DNA of 64,000 nucleotides from an uncultured Collinsella sp. (GTDB lineage: Bacteria > Actinomycetota > Coriobacteriia > Coriobacteriales > Coriobacteriaceae), in contig UQLA01000011.1 of the NCBI GenBank assembly GCA_900541745.1, positions 1 through 64,000 on the forward strand, read 5' to 3'. The first letter of the stretch is position 1; each line of letters opens with the position of its first letter. Under the pieces are notes generated by a model, which saw only the letters and a program-made list of their open reading frames with translations, searched no databases and was not told where the DNA came from. Shown here in pieces: positions 24,927-33,507 of this stretch. The translations under genes and the position numbers were made by a program.

Positions 24927-25649
24927 ATGAGCGTCTCATCTAAAAAGAAACTGAGCCAATACGAGCGCTTGGCGGGCATGCTGCGTGACCGCATCGCCGC
25001 CGGCGTCTACGCGCGCGAAGACAAGCTGCCGTCCGAGATGGAACTCATGGACGAATCGGGGCTGTCGCGCAGCACCGTGCGCCACGCCCTTAAGGTGCTC
25101 GTTGATGAGGGCCTGGTGCGCACCGAGCGTGGGCGTGGCGCCTTTGTGGCCGACACGCCGGCGCTCCACGAGAATAACCTGGTGTTTTCGAGCTATACCA
25201 AGCAGGTCGAAGGCCAGGGCATGAAGCCCACCACGCGCACCGTGGACTCGGGCTTTGCCAAGGCGGCCGGCAGCATAGCTAAGTTCTTTGACGCCGCCGT
25301 GGGCAGCAAGCTCGTCAAACTTGTCCGCCTGCGCTACCTGGACGACGCGCCGCTGTGCCTGGAGACCACCTACCTGCCGCCAAGCTTCGAGACGCTCATC
25401 GATCGCGATATCAACGGTTCGCTCTACGCCACGTTGCGCCAGGAATTCCATCGCGCGCCGGCACAGGGGCACAAGACCTTTGAGGTGTGCTATGCCTCGC
25501 AAAACGAGGCGTTTTTGCTCAACGTTGAGCGCGGGCAGGCGCTAATCCTGATCACCGACTACGTCTACGACACCGACGGTCGCCCGCTCCACGTCTCCAA
25601 GCGCATCCAACGCACCGACCGCGCCAAATACACCGAGCCCATCGGCTAA
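24927..25649 (+). CDS. GntR-family transcriptional regulator with UTRA domain (third)
   Basis: 240 residues. The GntR winged helix is at about 8-72 (KLSQYERLAGMLRDRIAAGVY, GLSRSTVRHALKVLVDEGLV, GRGAFVADTP). The UTRA domain follows, ending LHVSKRIQRTDRAKYTEPIG. It is less similar to the other two regulators than they are to each other. It is divergent from a SIS gene, and GCATACAR-type repeats lie between them, so local control is likely. The ribosome site is weak (AGGTTGG). A hairpin terminator follows. Confidence 0.88.
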   Translation: MSVSSKKKLSQYERLAGMLRDRIAAGVYAREDKLPSEMELMDESGLSRSTVRHALKVLVDEGLVRTERGRGAFVADTPALHENNLVFSSYTKQVEGQGMKPTTRTVDSGFAKAAGSIAKFFDAAVGSKLVKLVRLRYLDDAPLCLETTYLPPSFETLIDRDINGSLYATLRQEFHRAPAQGHKTFEVCYASQNEAFLLNVERGQALILITDYVYDTDGRPLHVSKRIQRTDRAKYTEPIG

Positions 25650-25658
25650 CCAACACCA

Positions 25659-25700
25659 AGACCACCACAATGGGGACAGGCACCTTTGTGGTGGTTTTTA
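25659..25700 (+). terminator. terminator / family A hairpin repeat
   Basis: ACCACCACAA pairs with TTTGTGGTGG around TGGGGACAGGCACC, then TTTTT. It lies directly after the GntR gene and matches the family A repeat at 3949. Confidence 0.75.
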
Positions 25701-25734
25701 AGGTTAACGCGCCAAAAACGACCGAGTTTTGAGA

Positions 25735-25775
25735 GAAACCACCACGAAGGTGCCTGTCCCCATTGTGGTGGTTTT
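25735..25775 (-). terminator. terminator / family A hairpin repeat, inverted copy
   Basis: An inverted copy of the element at 25659: AAACCACCACGAAGG and CCCCATTGTGGTGGTTTT. On the minus strand it follows the GNAT gene, whose stop it overlaps. Confidence 0.7.
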
Positions 25776-26355
25776 AGGCGAGGAGGTCGGGGAACCAGGT
25801 TGGTTTGGGTTGGTTGGGTGTGCGCTCGGCTAGGACCAGCTCCATCCAGCACATGTCGTACCAGCGGCCGAACTTTTGGGCGCAGCGGTCGAAGGCGCCC
25901 ACCAGGCGATATCCCATATGGGCATGGAAATCCTGGCTGTTGTGCGTCAGATACTCGTCGTCCTTGTCGTGCGGCACGGCGATGAGGGCGCACATGTTGG
26001 TGATGCCCATCGCGATCAGGCATTGCTTGAGCGCATCGTGCAGCTTGCGGCCCAGCCCGCCATGGCGCACGTCGCGCGCCAGGTAGATCGATGTCTCGAC
26101 CGACCAGTCGTATGCCTCGCGGCTGTTAAGCGCGCTCACATAGGCATAGCCTACCGGACACCCGTCCAACTCCATCACCAAATACGGATAGCGCTTGAGC
26201 GTACGCTCGATGCGCCCGGCGAACTCCTCAACGCTCGGCACCTCGTATTCGCAGGTAATCGCCGTCTGGCGCACATACGGCTCATAGATGGCAAGCAACG
26301 CCGGCGCATCATCGGGCGTCGCCAGGCGAATCGTCGGCTCGGACATCTCGGTCAT
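25774..26355 (-). CDS. GNAT-family N-acetyltransferase (phosphinothricin acetyltransferase-like)
   Basis: About 193 residues. The opening IRLATPDDAPALLAIYEPYV and the ending GYRLVGAFDRCAQKFGRWYDMCWMEL match the PAT/Pat subgroup. The acetyl-CoA loop is ARDVRHGGLGRKLHDAL (Q/R-x-x-G-x-G/A type). It transfers acetyl from acetyl-CoA to an amine, perhaps a toxic amino compound; the substrate is unknown. GGGGGAG/AAGGG precedes the ATG at 26355. It begins 78 bases after the threonine aldolase stop, beyond a terminator. Confidence 0.88.
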   Translation of the reverse strand: MTEMSEPTIRLATPDDAPALLAIYEPYVRQTAITCEYEVPSVEEFAGRIERTLKRYPYLVMELDGCPVGYAYVSALNSREAYDWSVETSIYLARDVRHGGLGRKLHDALKQCLIAMGITNMCALIAVPHDKDDEYLTHNSQDFHAHMGYRLVGAFDRCAQKFGRWYDMCWMELVLAERTPNQPKPTWFPDLLA

Positions 26356-26381
26356 ACAACCCTTCTCCCCCAAAAGCAAAA

Positions 26382-26413
26382 GCCGCCCTGCGCCAAACCC
26401 AGCGCAAGGCGGC
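26382..26413 (-). terminator. rho-independent terminator after threonine aldolase
   Basis: GCCGCCCTGCGC (26382-26393) pairs with GCGCAAGGCGGC (26402-26413) with one mismatch, followed on the minus strand by TTTTGCTTTT. Confidence 0.8.
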
Positions 26414-26432
26414 CCCTTGTCATTACATCAGG

Positions 26433-27458
26433 CTACAGGACAGCCGCCAACGCGTCGATATCCTCCTGCGTCGTGGCCCAGCTGGTGCAAAAACGCACCA
26501 CCGTGTGGGTATCGTCGTACTTTTCCCAGTACTCGATCGCCGCATGCTCGCGAATGCGGGCCATGTCCTCGTTGGGCAGAATCACAAACTGCTGGTTGGT
26601 CGGCGTCTCCAAGAAGAACTGGTAGCCGCGCTCGTGCAGCACGCGACGAAGCGCCTGCGCGGTTTCAATCGCCTGGCGACCAATCTCAAAATACAGGCCG
26701 TCGGTAAAGAGTGCCTCAAACTGCACGCCCGTCAGGCGGCCCTTGGCCAGCAACGCACCGTGCTGCTTAATGCGCGGAATGGGATGCGCCGGAGCGTGCA
26801 TGCCACAAAACACCACGGCCTCGCCGCACAGAGCGCCGCACTTGGTGCCGCCGATGTAGAACACGTCGCACAGCTGCGCCAGCTCGGGCAGGGTAATGTC
26901 GCACTCATCGGCCGCCAGCGCATAGGCCAGGCGAGCGCCATCCACAAACAGCGGAATCTGGCGCTTCTGGCACACTGCGTGAATCGCCGCAAGCTCGGCC
27001 TTGGAGTACAGCGTGCCGTACTCGGTCGATAGACTCACGTACACGGCACCCGGAAACACCGTGTGCTCGTAGCTCTCGTTTTCGTAGAATACCTGGATAT
27101 AGTTCTCGAGGTCCTCGGCGTGCATCTTGCCCTCATAGCCGGGGATGGTGAGCACCTTGTGGCCGCCAAACTCGATGGCGCCCGCCTCGTGGCAGGCGAC
27201 GTGGCCGGTCTCGGCAGCAACGACGCCCTCGTACGGCGCAAGCAACATGTCGATCACCGTCGCGTTGGCCTGCGTGCCGCCCACCAGAAAAAACACGTCG
27301 GCATCGGGGGCCTGACAGGCCTCGCGGATAAGCTGCTTGGCACGCTCGGTGTGTGCATCGGTACCGTAGCCAGGCTGCGGCTCCATGTTGGTGTCGACGA
27401 GTGCCTGCAGCACTGCCGGATGTGCGCCGTGGGAATAGTCGTTGTTAAACGCGAGCAT
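26433..27458 (-). CDS. ltaE: low-specificity L-threonine aldolase
   Basis: 341 residues, a PLP enzyme of the beta-eliminating lyase fold. The PLP lysine is K206 in YIGGTKCGAL, D173 in FVDGARLAYA binds the ring nitrogen, and ETGHVACHEAGA is the stacking-His region. It cleaves threonine to glycine and acetaldehyde in the cytoplasm. AGAGAGGA precedes the ATG. It is probably monocistronic, with a terminator behind it. Confidence 0.92.
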   Translation of the reverse strand: MLAFNNDYSHGAHPAVLQALVDTNMEPQPGYGTDAHTERAKQLIREACQAPDADVFFLVGGTQANATVIDMLLAPYEGVVAAETGHVACHEAGAIEFGGHKVLTIPGYEGKMHAEDLENYIQVFYENESYEHTVFPGAVYVSLSTEYGTLYSKAELAAIHAVCQKRQIPLFVDGARLAYALAADECDITLPELAQLCDVFYIGGTKCGALCGEAVVFCGMHAPAHPIPRIKQHGALLAKGRLTGVQFEALFTDGLYFEIGRQAIETAQALRRVLHERGYQFFLETPTNQQFVILPNEDMARIREHAAIEYWEKYDDTHTVVRFCTSWATTQEDIDALAAVL

Positions 27459-27503
27459 GGCAATCCTCTCTTACCGGGTATCGGCCAGATGATTCAAACG
27501 GGG

Positions 27504-28367
27504 CTATTGTACGCCGTTGGGATAGGCAATGCGCGCGGCAAGGCACTCAAGTGCCAGTACCAGGGCAAAACCGCAGCTCACGTCGCTCAAAAAGTGCGCA
27601 CCGATCACGATGCGGCCAAGCGCGACGAGCGCCGCAACCACAGCCGCCGTCCAAAAGACCACGCGACGACGCGAAGGCTTTTCCGTAAAGGCTGCCGCGG
27701 GAAGCCCGACAAGCATAAGGCCGATCGCCGCATGCGCCGTGTGTCCGCTCGCAAACGACTTGAACCCGTCCTTGATCACGCCGGCGGCGATATAGGTCCA
27801 CTTGTCGGGATTGCCGATCACCCACCACGGCTGAAAATTGAGCCCCGGCGTGACCTCGATCACGCGCATGCGCGGGCGCGACCACAGCGGCTTAACAATG
27901 ACGTTGAGGATGATGGCCTGAGCGGCCCACACGGCCAGCACCATCAACGCCCAGCGTGTGAGCTCGTCGGGCTTGGTCGTGCGCGTGAGGCGATAGACGA
28001 TAAGGTTGGCGGCGATGACCAGCACAAACGTCAGAACCAGCTGAAACGCAATAAGCTTGCCGCCGACGCGCAGCGATCCGATAATCTCGTAGCCGACCAG
28101 GCCCACGTTGATCAGGACGCCGAGCACGGCGAGCCACTTGCTCGTCTTGGAATCGGGTTGTGCCGAGCGCACGAGCATAACGCCTGCGATGCTCGCCGTC
28201 AGCTCAAACGGCAGCTCGCCGGCCGCCTCGATAAAGCGGCCGTACATGCTGCCGATGTTGAACAGCGCACTCGAGATCTGATAATCGAAGAAGCTGCCCA
28301 CGCCCAGACAAAGACACAGGACAACCGCGATAATGGCGACATCTTTCTTATAGATGTATCCGAACAT
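27504..28367 (-). CDS. PAP2-family membrane phosphatase
   Basis: 287 residues with about six to seven membrane spans. The three-part phosphatase signature is present: KPLWSRPRM, then SFASGHTAHA, then GRIVIGAHFLSD, with catalytic His residues in the second and third parts. Such proteins remove phosphate from lipids such as undecaprenyl pyrophosphate or phosphatidic acid. The substrate is not determined. AAAGGAAAGC precedes the ATG. It lies 87 bases after mfd in the same direction. Confidence 0.9.
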   Translation of the reverse strand: MFGYIYKKDVAIIAVVLCLCLGVGSFFDYQISSALFNIGSMYGRFIEAAGELPFELTASIAGVMLVRSAQPDSKTSKWLAVLGVLINVGLVGYEIIGSLRVGGKLIAFQLVLTFVLVIAANLIVYRLTRTTKPDELTRWALMVLAVWAAQAIILNVIVKPLWSRPRMRVIEVTPGLNFQPWWVIGNPDKWTYIAAGVIKDGFKSFASGHTAHAAIGLMLVGLPAAAFTEKPSRRRVVFWTAAVVAALVALGRIVIGAHFLSDVSCGFALVLALECLAARIAYPNGVQ

Positions 28368-28454
28368 GCTTTCCTTTCGATGGGGTCAAAATCAACCTGC
28401 GAGGCGGCGGGGCAAAGAGCAGCTGATAGCTCCGTCCCGCCACGCCCCTACTTG

Positions 28455-31400
28455 TTAGTCGTCGTCGCTGGCACCCAGCTGCTGCAGCAGCATGAGCGCG
28501 GCCGCCACCGGGCCGGTGCCGTCGCTGGCGTCGAGGCCGCGGCCCAGGCCGCTGCCCGCGCCGGCGCCCGCCTTGTAGGGCACCGACAGCTTGCGACTCT
28601 TGGGGAAGTTCACCGCGCCATAGCGGGTCTTTAGTTCAAAGGCCACCTTCTTGGGCACGTCGACGCCCAAAAACGTGATGCGGCCGCCACTGAGCGTGAC
28701 GCTCTCGAGCCCCAGGCGCTCGCCGCGAATGCGGATGCGCGCGCGATTGAACAGGTTGAGTCCCGCCAACGGCAGCTCGCCATGCGCGGCCTCGGTCTCC
28801 TCCTGCACCCCGTCGACACTCTCCAGGTCCTCAGCCGCAGCGAGCTTGCGGTACACGAGCACGCGCTGGTCCACCGCCGGCAGGTACTCCTCGGACAAGA
28901 AGTAGTCGGCCGGCAGGTTAATGCCCACGCTCGCCGCCTCCACGCCGGCGTCGTCATCGCCGCGCGCCTCGGCCACTGCCTGACCCAGCATCTGCGTAAA
29001 CAGATCAAAGCCCACGCTCGACAGGTTGCCGTGCTGCTCGGCGCCCATGAGCGAGCCGGCACCACGGATCTCCAGGTCGCGCATGGCGATGCGCATGCCG
29101 CTGCCCAGGTCTTGGAACTCAGAAAGCGCGGTCAGGCGCGCCGTTGCTTCCTCGGTGAGCGGCAGCTCGCCCGAGAACATAAAGTACGCGTAGGCCTGCG
29201 TGGCAGAGCGGCCCACACGGCCCTTGAGCTGGTAGAGCTGCGCCAGGCCCAAACGCTGCGAGTCCTCGATGATGAGCGTGTTGGCCGTTGCGTTGTCGAT
29301 ACCGCTCTCCACGATGGTCGTAGCGATAAGCACGTCAATCTTCTTGGTCGCGAACTCGATCATCACGTCCTCGACCTCGCGCGGGCTCATCTTGCCGTGT
29401 GCCACACCCACGCGCGCTTCGGGCGCGGCCTCGTGCACGCGCGCCACGGCATCGTCGATGGTCTTGACGCGGTTGGACACGTAATACACCTGACCGCCGC
29501 GGCCCACCTCCAGGCGAATCGCCGCACTTACCACGTCGGGGTCGTACTCCCCCACGTGCACGATCACGGGACGACGCCCGGTCGGCGGTGTGGTGATCAG
29601 GCTCATGTCGCGCACGCCGCTCGTGGCCATCTGCATGGTTCGCGGAATAGGCGTTGCCGAGAGCGTGAGCACGTCGATTTGCTCGCGCAGGTTTTTGAGC
29701 TGCTCCTTGTGCTGCACGCCAAAGCGCTGCTCTTCGTCGATGATCACCAGGCCCAGGTTCTTGGGGTTCACATCGGCCGAAAGCAGACGGTGCGTGCCAA
29801 TGAGCACATCAATCGTGCCCTCGGCAAACGCCTTGAGCGCGCGCTTTTGCTGTGCCGGCGTGCGGAAGCGGCTGAGTACCTCGACCTCAAGGCCAAACGG
29901 GGCAAAGCGTTCAAAGAATGTCTCGTAGTGCTGCTGGGCCAGAATGGTCGTGGGGCAGAGCACCATGACCTGGCGGCCGGAGTCCACGCACTTAAAGGCC
30001 GCGCGCAGGGCGACCTCGGTCTTGCCAAAGCCCACGTCGCCGCACAGCAGGCGGTCCATGGGCTTGGGCGCCTCCATGTCGGCCTTGATGTCGGCGATAG
30101 CCTCCAGCTGGTCACGCGTCTCGTCGTAGGGGAAACTCTCCTCCATCTCGATCTGCTCGGGCGTATCGGGCGGACAGGCGATACCGGTAATCGACGAGCG
30201 GCGCGTATACAGGTCGACCAGGTCAAACGCCAGCTTTTTGGCATTCTTGCGCGCCTTGTTGGTAGCCCGCGTCCAGTCGGCGGTGTTGAGCCTGGTCAAG
30301 CGCGGTTTATCGCCGTCGGGACCAACATAGCGCGTAATGCGGTCAACCTGCTCCAGCGGCACGTAGAGCTTGTCGCCATCGGCGTATTCCAGCAAAAAGT
30401 AGTCGCGTTCCTTGCCGCCCGCTTCCTGGCGCGCGATCTCGCTAAAGAGCGCGATACCGTGGGTAGCATGCACCACGTAGTCGCCCGGCTTAAACGGGAA
30501 GGTGATCTGTGTAATGTCAACCTTGCGGCGGCTGCGCGCGCGGTTGGCATCCATGCGAGCGTTGAGGTCGGCGATCGAGAACACGGCAAAATTGGCGTCG
30601 GGCACCACCACGCCCTGCGGCAGGGCCGCGTCCACAAAGGTCACACGCCCGCGCGAGATGGTGGGCACAGCGGCTCCGGCGGCAGCCTGCGCGGCGCCCG
30701 CCTCGAGCGAGCGGGCGTTGAGCGCGTCGGCGCGACGCTCGCGAATGGAAGCATGGGCCTCCTGGCGTGCGGCACGATCGGCGGAATCCGCCGCTGCCAC
30801 GCGCACACGGTCGCCAATAGCGCCGGCATTTTCGGGCGCCGCGGTCAGCGATTCCTCAAAGGTAATGCCCTCGTCGCCAAAGGTAAGCTCCATCGACTCG
30901 CGCGCACCGCGGTCGGGGATGGCAAACACGCAGGCATAGCGCTTACCCACGACCTCCTGGATGCGCGTCATGAAACGGTTGTCCGAGCCTGCGATGGCAG
31001 GCTGCTCAATCTTGAGCTCGGCCGTCACCGCACCGCCGGCACGGATGAGGCTCACATAGTTCAGGCGTTGCTGGGAGCCAAAGTCGAGTTGCTGGGCGCG
31101 CACGTACAGGCCGTCCAGACGGTCGACCCCCGCCTCGCCGGCACGCGCCTCGATATCTTCGTAGGCGCGCAGGCAATCGTCGAACAGCGAGCGCGGCTCG
31201 GACAGCACCACGAGCGCCTTGCCGCTCACGTGCGACAGCGGGCTCACGGTCTGGCCGTACATCACCGGCAAAAAGCGGTCGAGCTCAGGCGTGACGATGC
31301 GCGCATCCACCATCTCGAGCAGCGCCGCCAACTTGCTGTCGTCCTGGCTTGCGCGGTAGAGCGCCACGTGCATGTTGTGAACGGCCTCGTCGGTAAGCGC

Positions 31401-32087
31401 CAGCTCACGGCAGGGGAAGATCTCGATACTGTCCTCGTTGCCGATGGTCTGGCCCGTGGAGCTCACCATGCGGCGGATGCGGTCAATCTCGTCGCCAAAG
31501 AACTCGATGCGCACGGGCGCCTTCTCCTGCGCGGGGAACACCTCGACGGTGTCGCCGTGCACGCGGAACAGGCCGGGCGCGTCGGCGGCGCCGGCATTGG
31601 CGTAGCCCATGCCCACCAGACGCTGCGGCACCTCGTCAAAGGGAATCTCCTCGCCCACCGCAAAAGTAGTGGACTCCCAGTAGTGGCTCTCGACCGGCGG
31701 CACGCAGCGCAGCAGTGCGCGGGCCGAGGCGACCATGATGCAGTTGTCCCCGCGCACGATGCGCCCGAGCGCCTCGCAGCGCTGGGCCACCACGGCGTCG
31801 TCGGGCGCCTGCTCGCGCCAAGGGTAGTCCTTGCGCTCGGGAAAGCGGCACACGTGCGCCAGGCCCACATAGGCGGCCAGACTGCGTGCGGCGCGATCGG
31901 CCGCATCCTCGCCACTCACGATGTAGACCGTGGGGCGCGGACGACGCGCAAACTGGGCGGCGGCCATAAGCGTGCGACCCGACTGCGACACGGCCAGCGT
32001 CACGTCCTCGCCGGCATCGAGTCCGGCCTCGACAGTCTGCAAGGCCTCGGCAGTGTAGAGCTGCGCGGCTATACGGTGAATGAGCAT
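28455..32087 (-). CDS. mfd: transcription-repair coupling factor Mfd
   Basis: About 1210 residues. The order is: UvrB-homology module (SGEDAADRAARSLAAY...), RNA-polymerase-interaction/CarD-like domain (FKPGDYVVHATHGIALF), RecG-like helicase (Walker A GDVGFGKTE, DEEQRFGV, motif VI region QLKGRVGRS) and a C-terminal TRCF domain. It removes stalled RNA polymerase and recruits UvrA. The ATG at 32087 has GGAGGA about 6 nt ahead. The C-terminus is a Gly/Ala/Asp-rich tail. A terminator-like hairpin lies in the leader. Confidence 0.95.
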   Translation of the reverse strand: MLIHRIAAQLYTAEALQTVEAGLDAGEDVTLAVSQSGRTLMAAAQFARRPRPTVYIVSGEDAADRAARSLAAYVGLAHVCRFPERKDYPWREQAPDDAVVAQRCEALGRIVRGDNCIMVASARALLRCVPPVESHYWESTTFAVGEEIPFDEVPQRLVGMGYANAGAADAPGLFRVHGDTVEVFPAQEKAPVRIEFFGDEIDRIRRMVSSTGQTIGNEDSIEIFPCRELALTDEAVHNMHVALYRASQDDSKLAALLEMVDARIVTPELDRFLPVMYGQTVSPLSHVSGKALVVLSEPRSLFDDCLRAYEDIEARAGEAGVDRLDGLYVRAQQLDFGSQQRLNYVSLIRAGGAVTAELKIEQPAIAGSDNRFMTRIQEVVGKRYACVFAIPDRGARESMELTFGDEGITFEESLTAAPENAGAIGDRVRVAAADSADRAARQEAHASIRERRADALNARSLEAGAAQAAAGAAVPTISRGRVTFVDAALPQGVVVPDANFAVFSIADLNARMDANRARSRRKVDITQITFPFKPGDYVVHATHGIALFSEIARQEAGGKERDYFLLEYADGDKLYVPLEQVDRITRYVGPDGDKPRLTRLNTADWTRATNKARKNAKKLAFDLVDLYTRRSSITGIACPPDTPEQIEMEESFPYDETRDQLEAIADIKADMEAPKPMDRLLCGDVGFGKTEVALRAAFKCVDSGRQVMVLCPTTILAQQHYETFFERFAPFGLEVEVLSRFRTPAQQKRALKAFAEGTIDVLIGTHRLLSADVNPKNLGLVIIDEEQRFGVQHKEQLKNLREQIDVLTLSATPIPRTMQMATSGVRDMSLITTPPTGRRPVIVHVGEYDPDVVSAAIRLEVGRGGQVYYVSNRVKTIDDAVARVHEAAPEARVGVAHGKMSPREVEDVMIEFATKKIDVLIATTIVESGIDNATANTLIIEDSQRLGLAQLYQLKGRVGRSATQAYAYFMFSGELPLTEEATARLTALSEFQDLGSGMRIAMRDLEIRGAGSLMGAEQHGNLSSVGFDLFTQMLGQAVAEARGDDDAGVEAASVGINLPADYFLSEEYLPAVDQRVLVYRKLAAAEDLESVDGVQEETEAAHGELPLAGLNLFNRARIRIRGERLGLESVTLSGGRITFLGVDVPKKVAFELKTRYGAVNFPKSRKLSVPYKAGAGAGSGLGRGLDASDGTGPVAAALMLLQQLGASDDD

Positions 32088-32117
32088 GCTGTTCCTCCGG
32101 CATTGCAACGCCAAAAG

Positions 32118-32140
32118 CCCGCCGAGGCAAGCTCGGCGGG
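32118..32140 (-). terminator. terminator-like hairpin in the mfd leader
   Basis: CCCGCCGAG and CTCGGCGGG pair perfectly around GCAAG. On the minus strand GCTTTT follows. It ends about 30 bases before the mfd ATG, so it may attenuate mfd. Confidence 0.5.
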
Positions 32141-32349
32141 TCGTTCGTCAAAGTTCATTAACGTTTATGGTACCGCACGGCCCCGTGACCAAAAGCCTAA
32201 GCGACATCATGCCAAATGTTGCCCACAACGGTCTTGCTAACGCGTTTTCCCAGCTTATTAATCCGCTCTCCGCTTTTTGATTTGCTGTCTTCCGGCAGCG
32301 ATTTACACCGTCCGCGCCCCCTGGCGAGCATTTCGAGCTGCAAAGCGCC

Positions 32350-32355
32350 TATAAT
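32350..32355 (+). promoter_or_regulatory. -10 element (TATAAT) of the FHA gene
   Basis: A consensus TATAAT 53 bases before the ATG. The -35 box is not clear. Confidence 0.45.
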
Positions 32356-32407
32356 TGACCATGCTTACGTATTCAATGTCACTTTTTGAGGAGGGGGGGT
32401 AAAACAA

Positions 32408-33364
32408 ATGGCCGACACTCCATCTTGTGCACTGTACGCCGGGCTTAAGTCACTCGGTCGCATCAACAACGGTAACGCCGCGCAAATTCTCATAGCCGGC
32501 AACGCCCGTTACGGTGGACGCCTCATCTCCGAACGCTTGACGGTCCCGTCGTTTATCTCACGCGAAATCGTTCACGCCAAACCCGGTGACCTTCCCGAGC
32601 CGCTGTTTGCGCCCTTTGAACAAAGTGCGCGCCAGATACTCAACCTCATCATGCAAAACCGAGGCTCCGACCCCCAATCGCTGAGCAAGGTCGCTAAACG
32701 CTATATGGAGTCGTGCGTCCCAGACATGCAGGATGCCCTTATCAATTGCGGCGTCAACGGCATGCTCTTTAGAAACGGCGTCGAGCGCATCGAGACCGCT
32801 GACGATAGCGACATCAAAGATCGCCTCTACATCCATCTGGTCTTTTTTATCGTTACCGGCTGCCTTGGCGACCCCGCCCGCGCCATCGAATACACCGAGT
32901 CCTTTGTGTCCGACCAGATGCTCTCGACGCTTGGTACGGTCGAGACGACCGTCACCTCATTCTTCTCGACAACCGCGCGCCCCACGGGAGACGTTCGCCT
33001 GGGACTGCTGCGCGTCGTGGGCAACTCGGCACGACCGCCGCTGCGTCCCCTTACCACGGACCCGATGGGCAGCATTATCGGGTCACTGACTGGCGACGGG
33101 AACGCCATCACCGACGTCGATTCCGATGTCTCGCGCCAGCACCTGCGCATCTGGTTCCAAGACGGACGCTGGCTTGCGCAGGGCCTCGACTCCACCAACG
33201 GATCGTTTTTGATCTCGGGCGTCGACCGCTGCCGACAGGCTATCGAACCGCCCAGACGCGAGCGCTCCGCCAACTTTGCCAACACCCCCGTCGAGATTCA
33301 CAACGGAGACACGCTTTGCTTGGGCGCCACGACGCGTTTTTTGGTCATTCGCATCACAGACTAG
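32408..33364 (+). CDS. FHA-domain protein, first paralogue
   Basis: 318 residues. The C-terminal FHA domain (about 215-318) has SIIGSLTGDG, then VSRQHLRIW (S242, R243, H245) and DSTNGSFL (N264, G265), the residues that bind phosphothreonine. The N-terminal 200 residues are a helical region without a known family that matches the other FHA protein at 35556 (INNGNAAQILIAG vs INNREAARILISD; FISREIVHA vs FLSRRVVHV). There is no membrane span. GGAGGGGGGG precedes the ATG. It is likely a phospho-threonine reader for the kinase next door. Confidence 0.88.
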   Translation: MADTPSCALYAGLKSLGRINNGNAAQILIAGNARYGGRLISERLTVPSFISREIVHAKPGDLPEPLFAPFEQSARQILNLIMQNRGSDPQSLSKVAKRYMESCVPDMQDALINCGVNGMLFRNGVERIETADDSDIKDRLYIHLVFFIVTGCLGDPARAIEYTESFVSDQMLSTLGTVETTVTSFFSTTARPTGDVRLGLLRVVGNSARPPLRPLTTDPMGSIIGSLTGDGNAITDVDSDVSRQHLRIWFQDGRWLAQGLDSTNGSFLISGVDRCRQAIEPPRRERSANFANTPVEIHNGDTLCLGATTRFLVIRITD

Positions 33365-33388
33365 TCTGCCCACACATCTTCGACGCAC

Positions 33389-33434
33389 AAGGTGCCGTTA
33401 TTTGCATTAACCTCTGCAAATAACGGCACCTTTT
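33389..33434 (+). terminator. terminator after the first FHA gene
   Basis: AAGGTGCCGTTATTTGCA pairs perfectly with TGCAAATAACGGCACCTT over a short loop, followed by TTC. Confidence 0.75.
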
Positions 33435-33507
33435 CAATTAAGGCAACGGTTGCGCTACCTTTTCACTAACATTATTGCTATGCATTTTTTCTCGAAAGGA
33501 TCGCCCC

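Larger units (their letters stand above)
32088..32407. other. divergent promoter region between mfd and the FHA gene
   Basis: 320 bases. It holds a hairpin at 32118-32140 near mfd and a TATAAT at 32350-32355 for the FHA gene. No small gene was seen. Confidence 0.5.

Noticed and set aside
28782..32240. Long plus-strand frame of 1152 codons
   Set aside because: It is entirely antisense to mfd, has no ribosome site and a biased His/Arg/Gln composition, typical of the shadow frame in GC-rich DNA.
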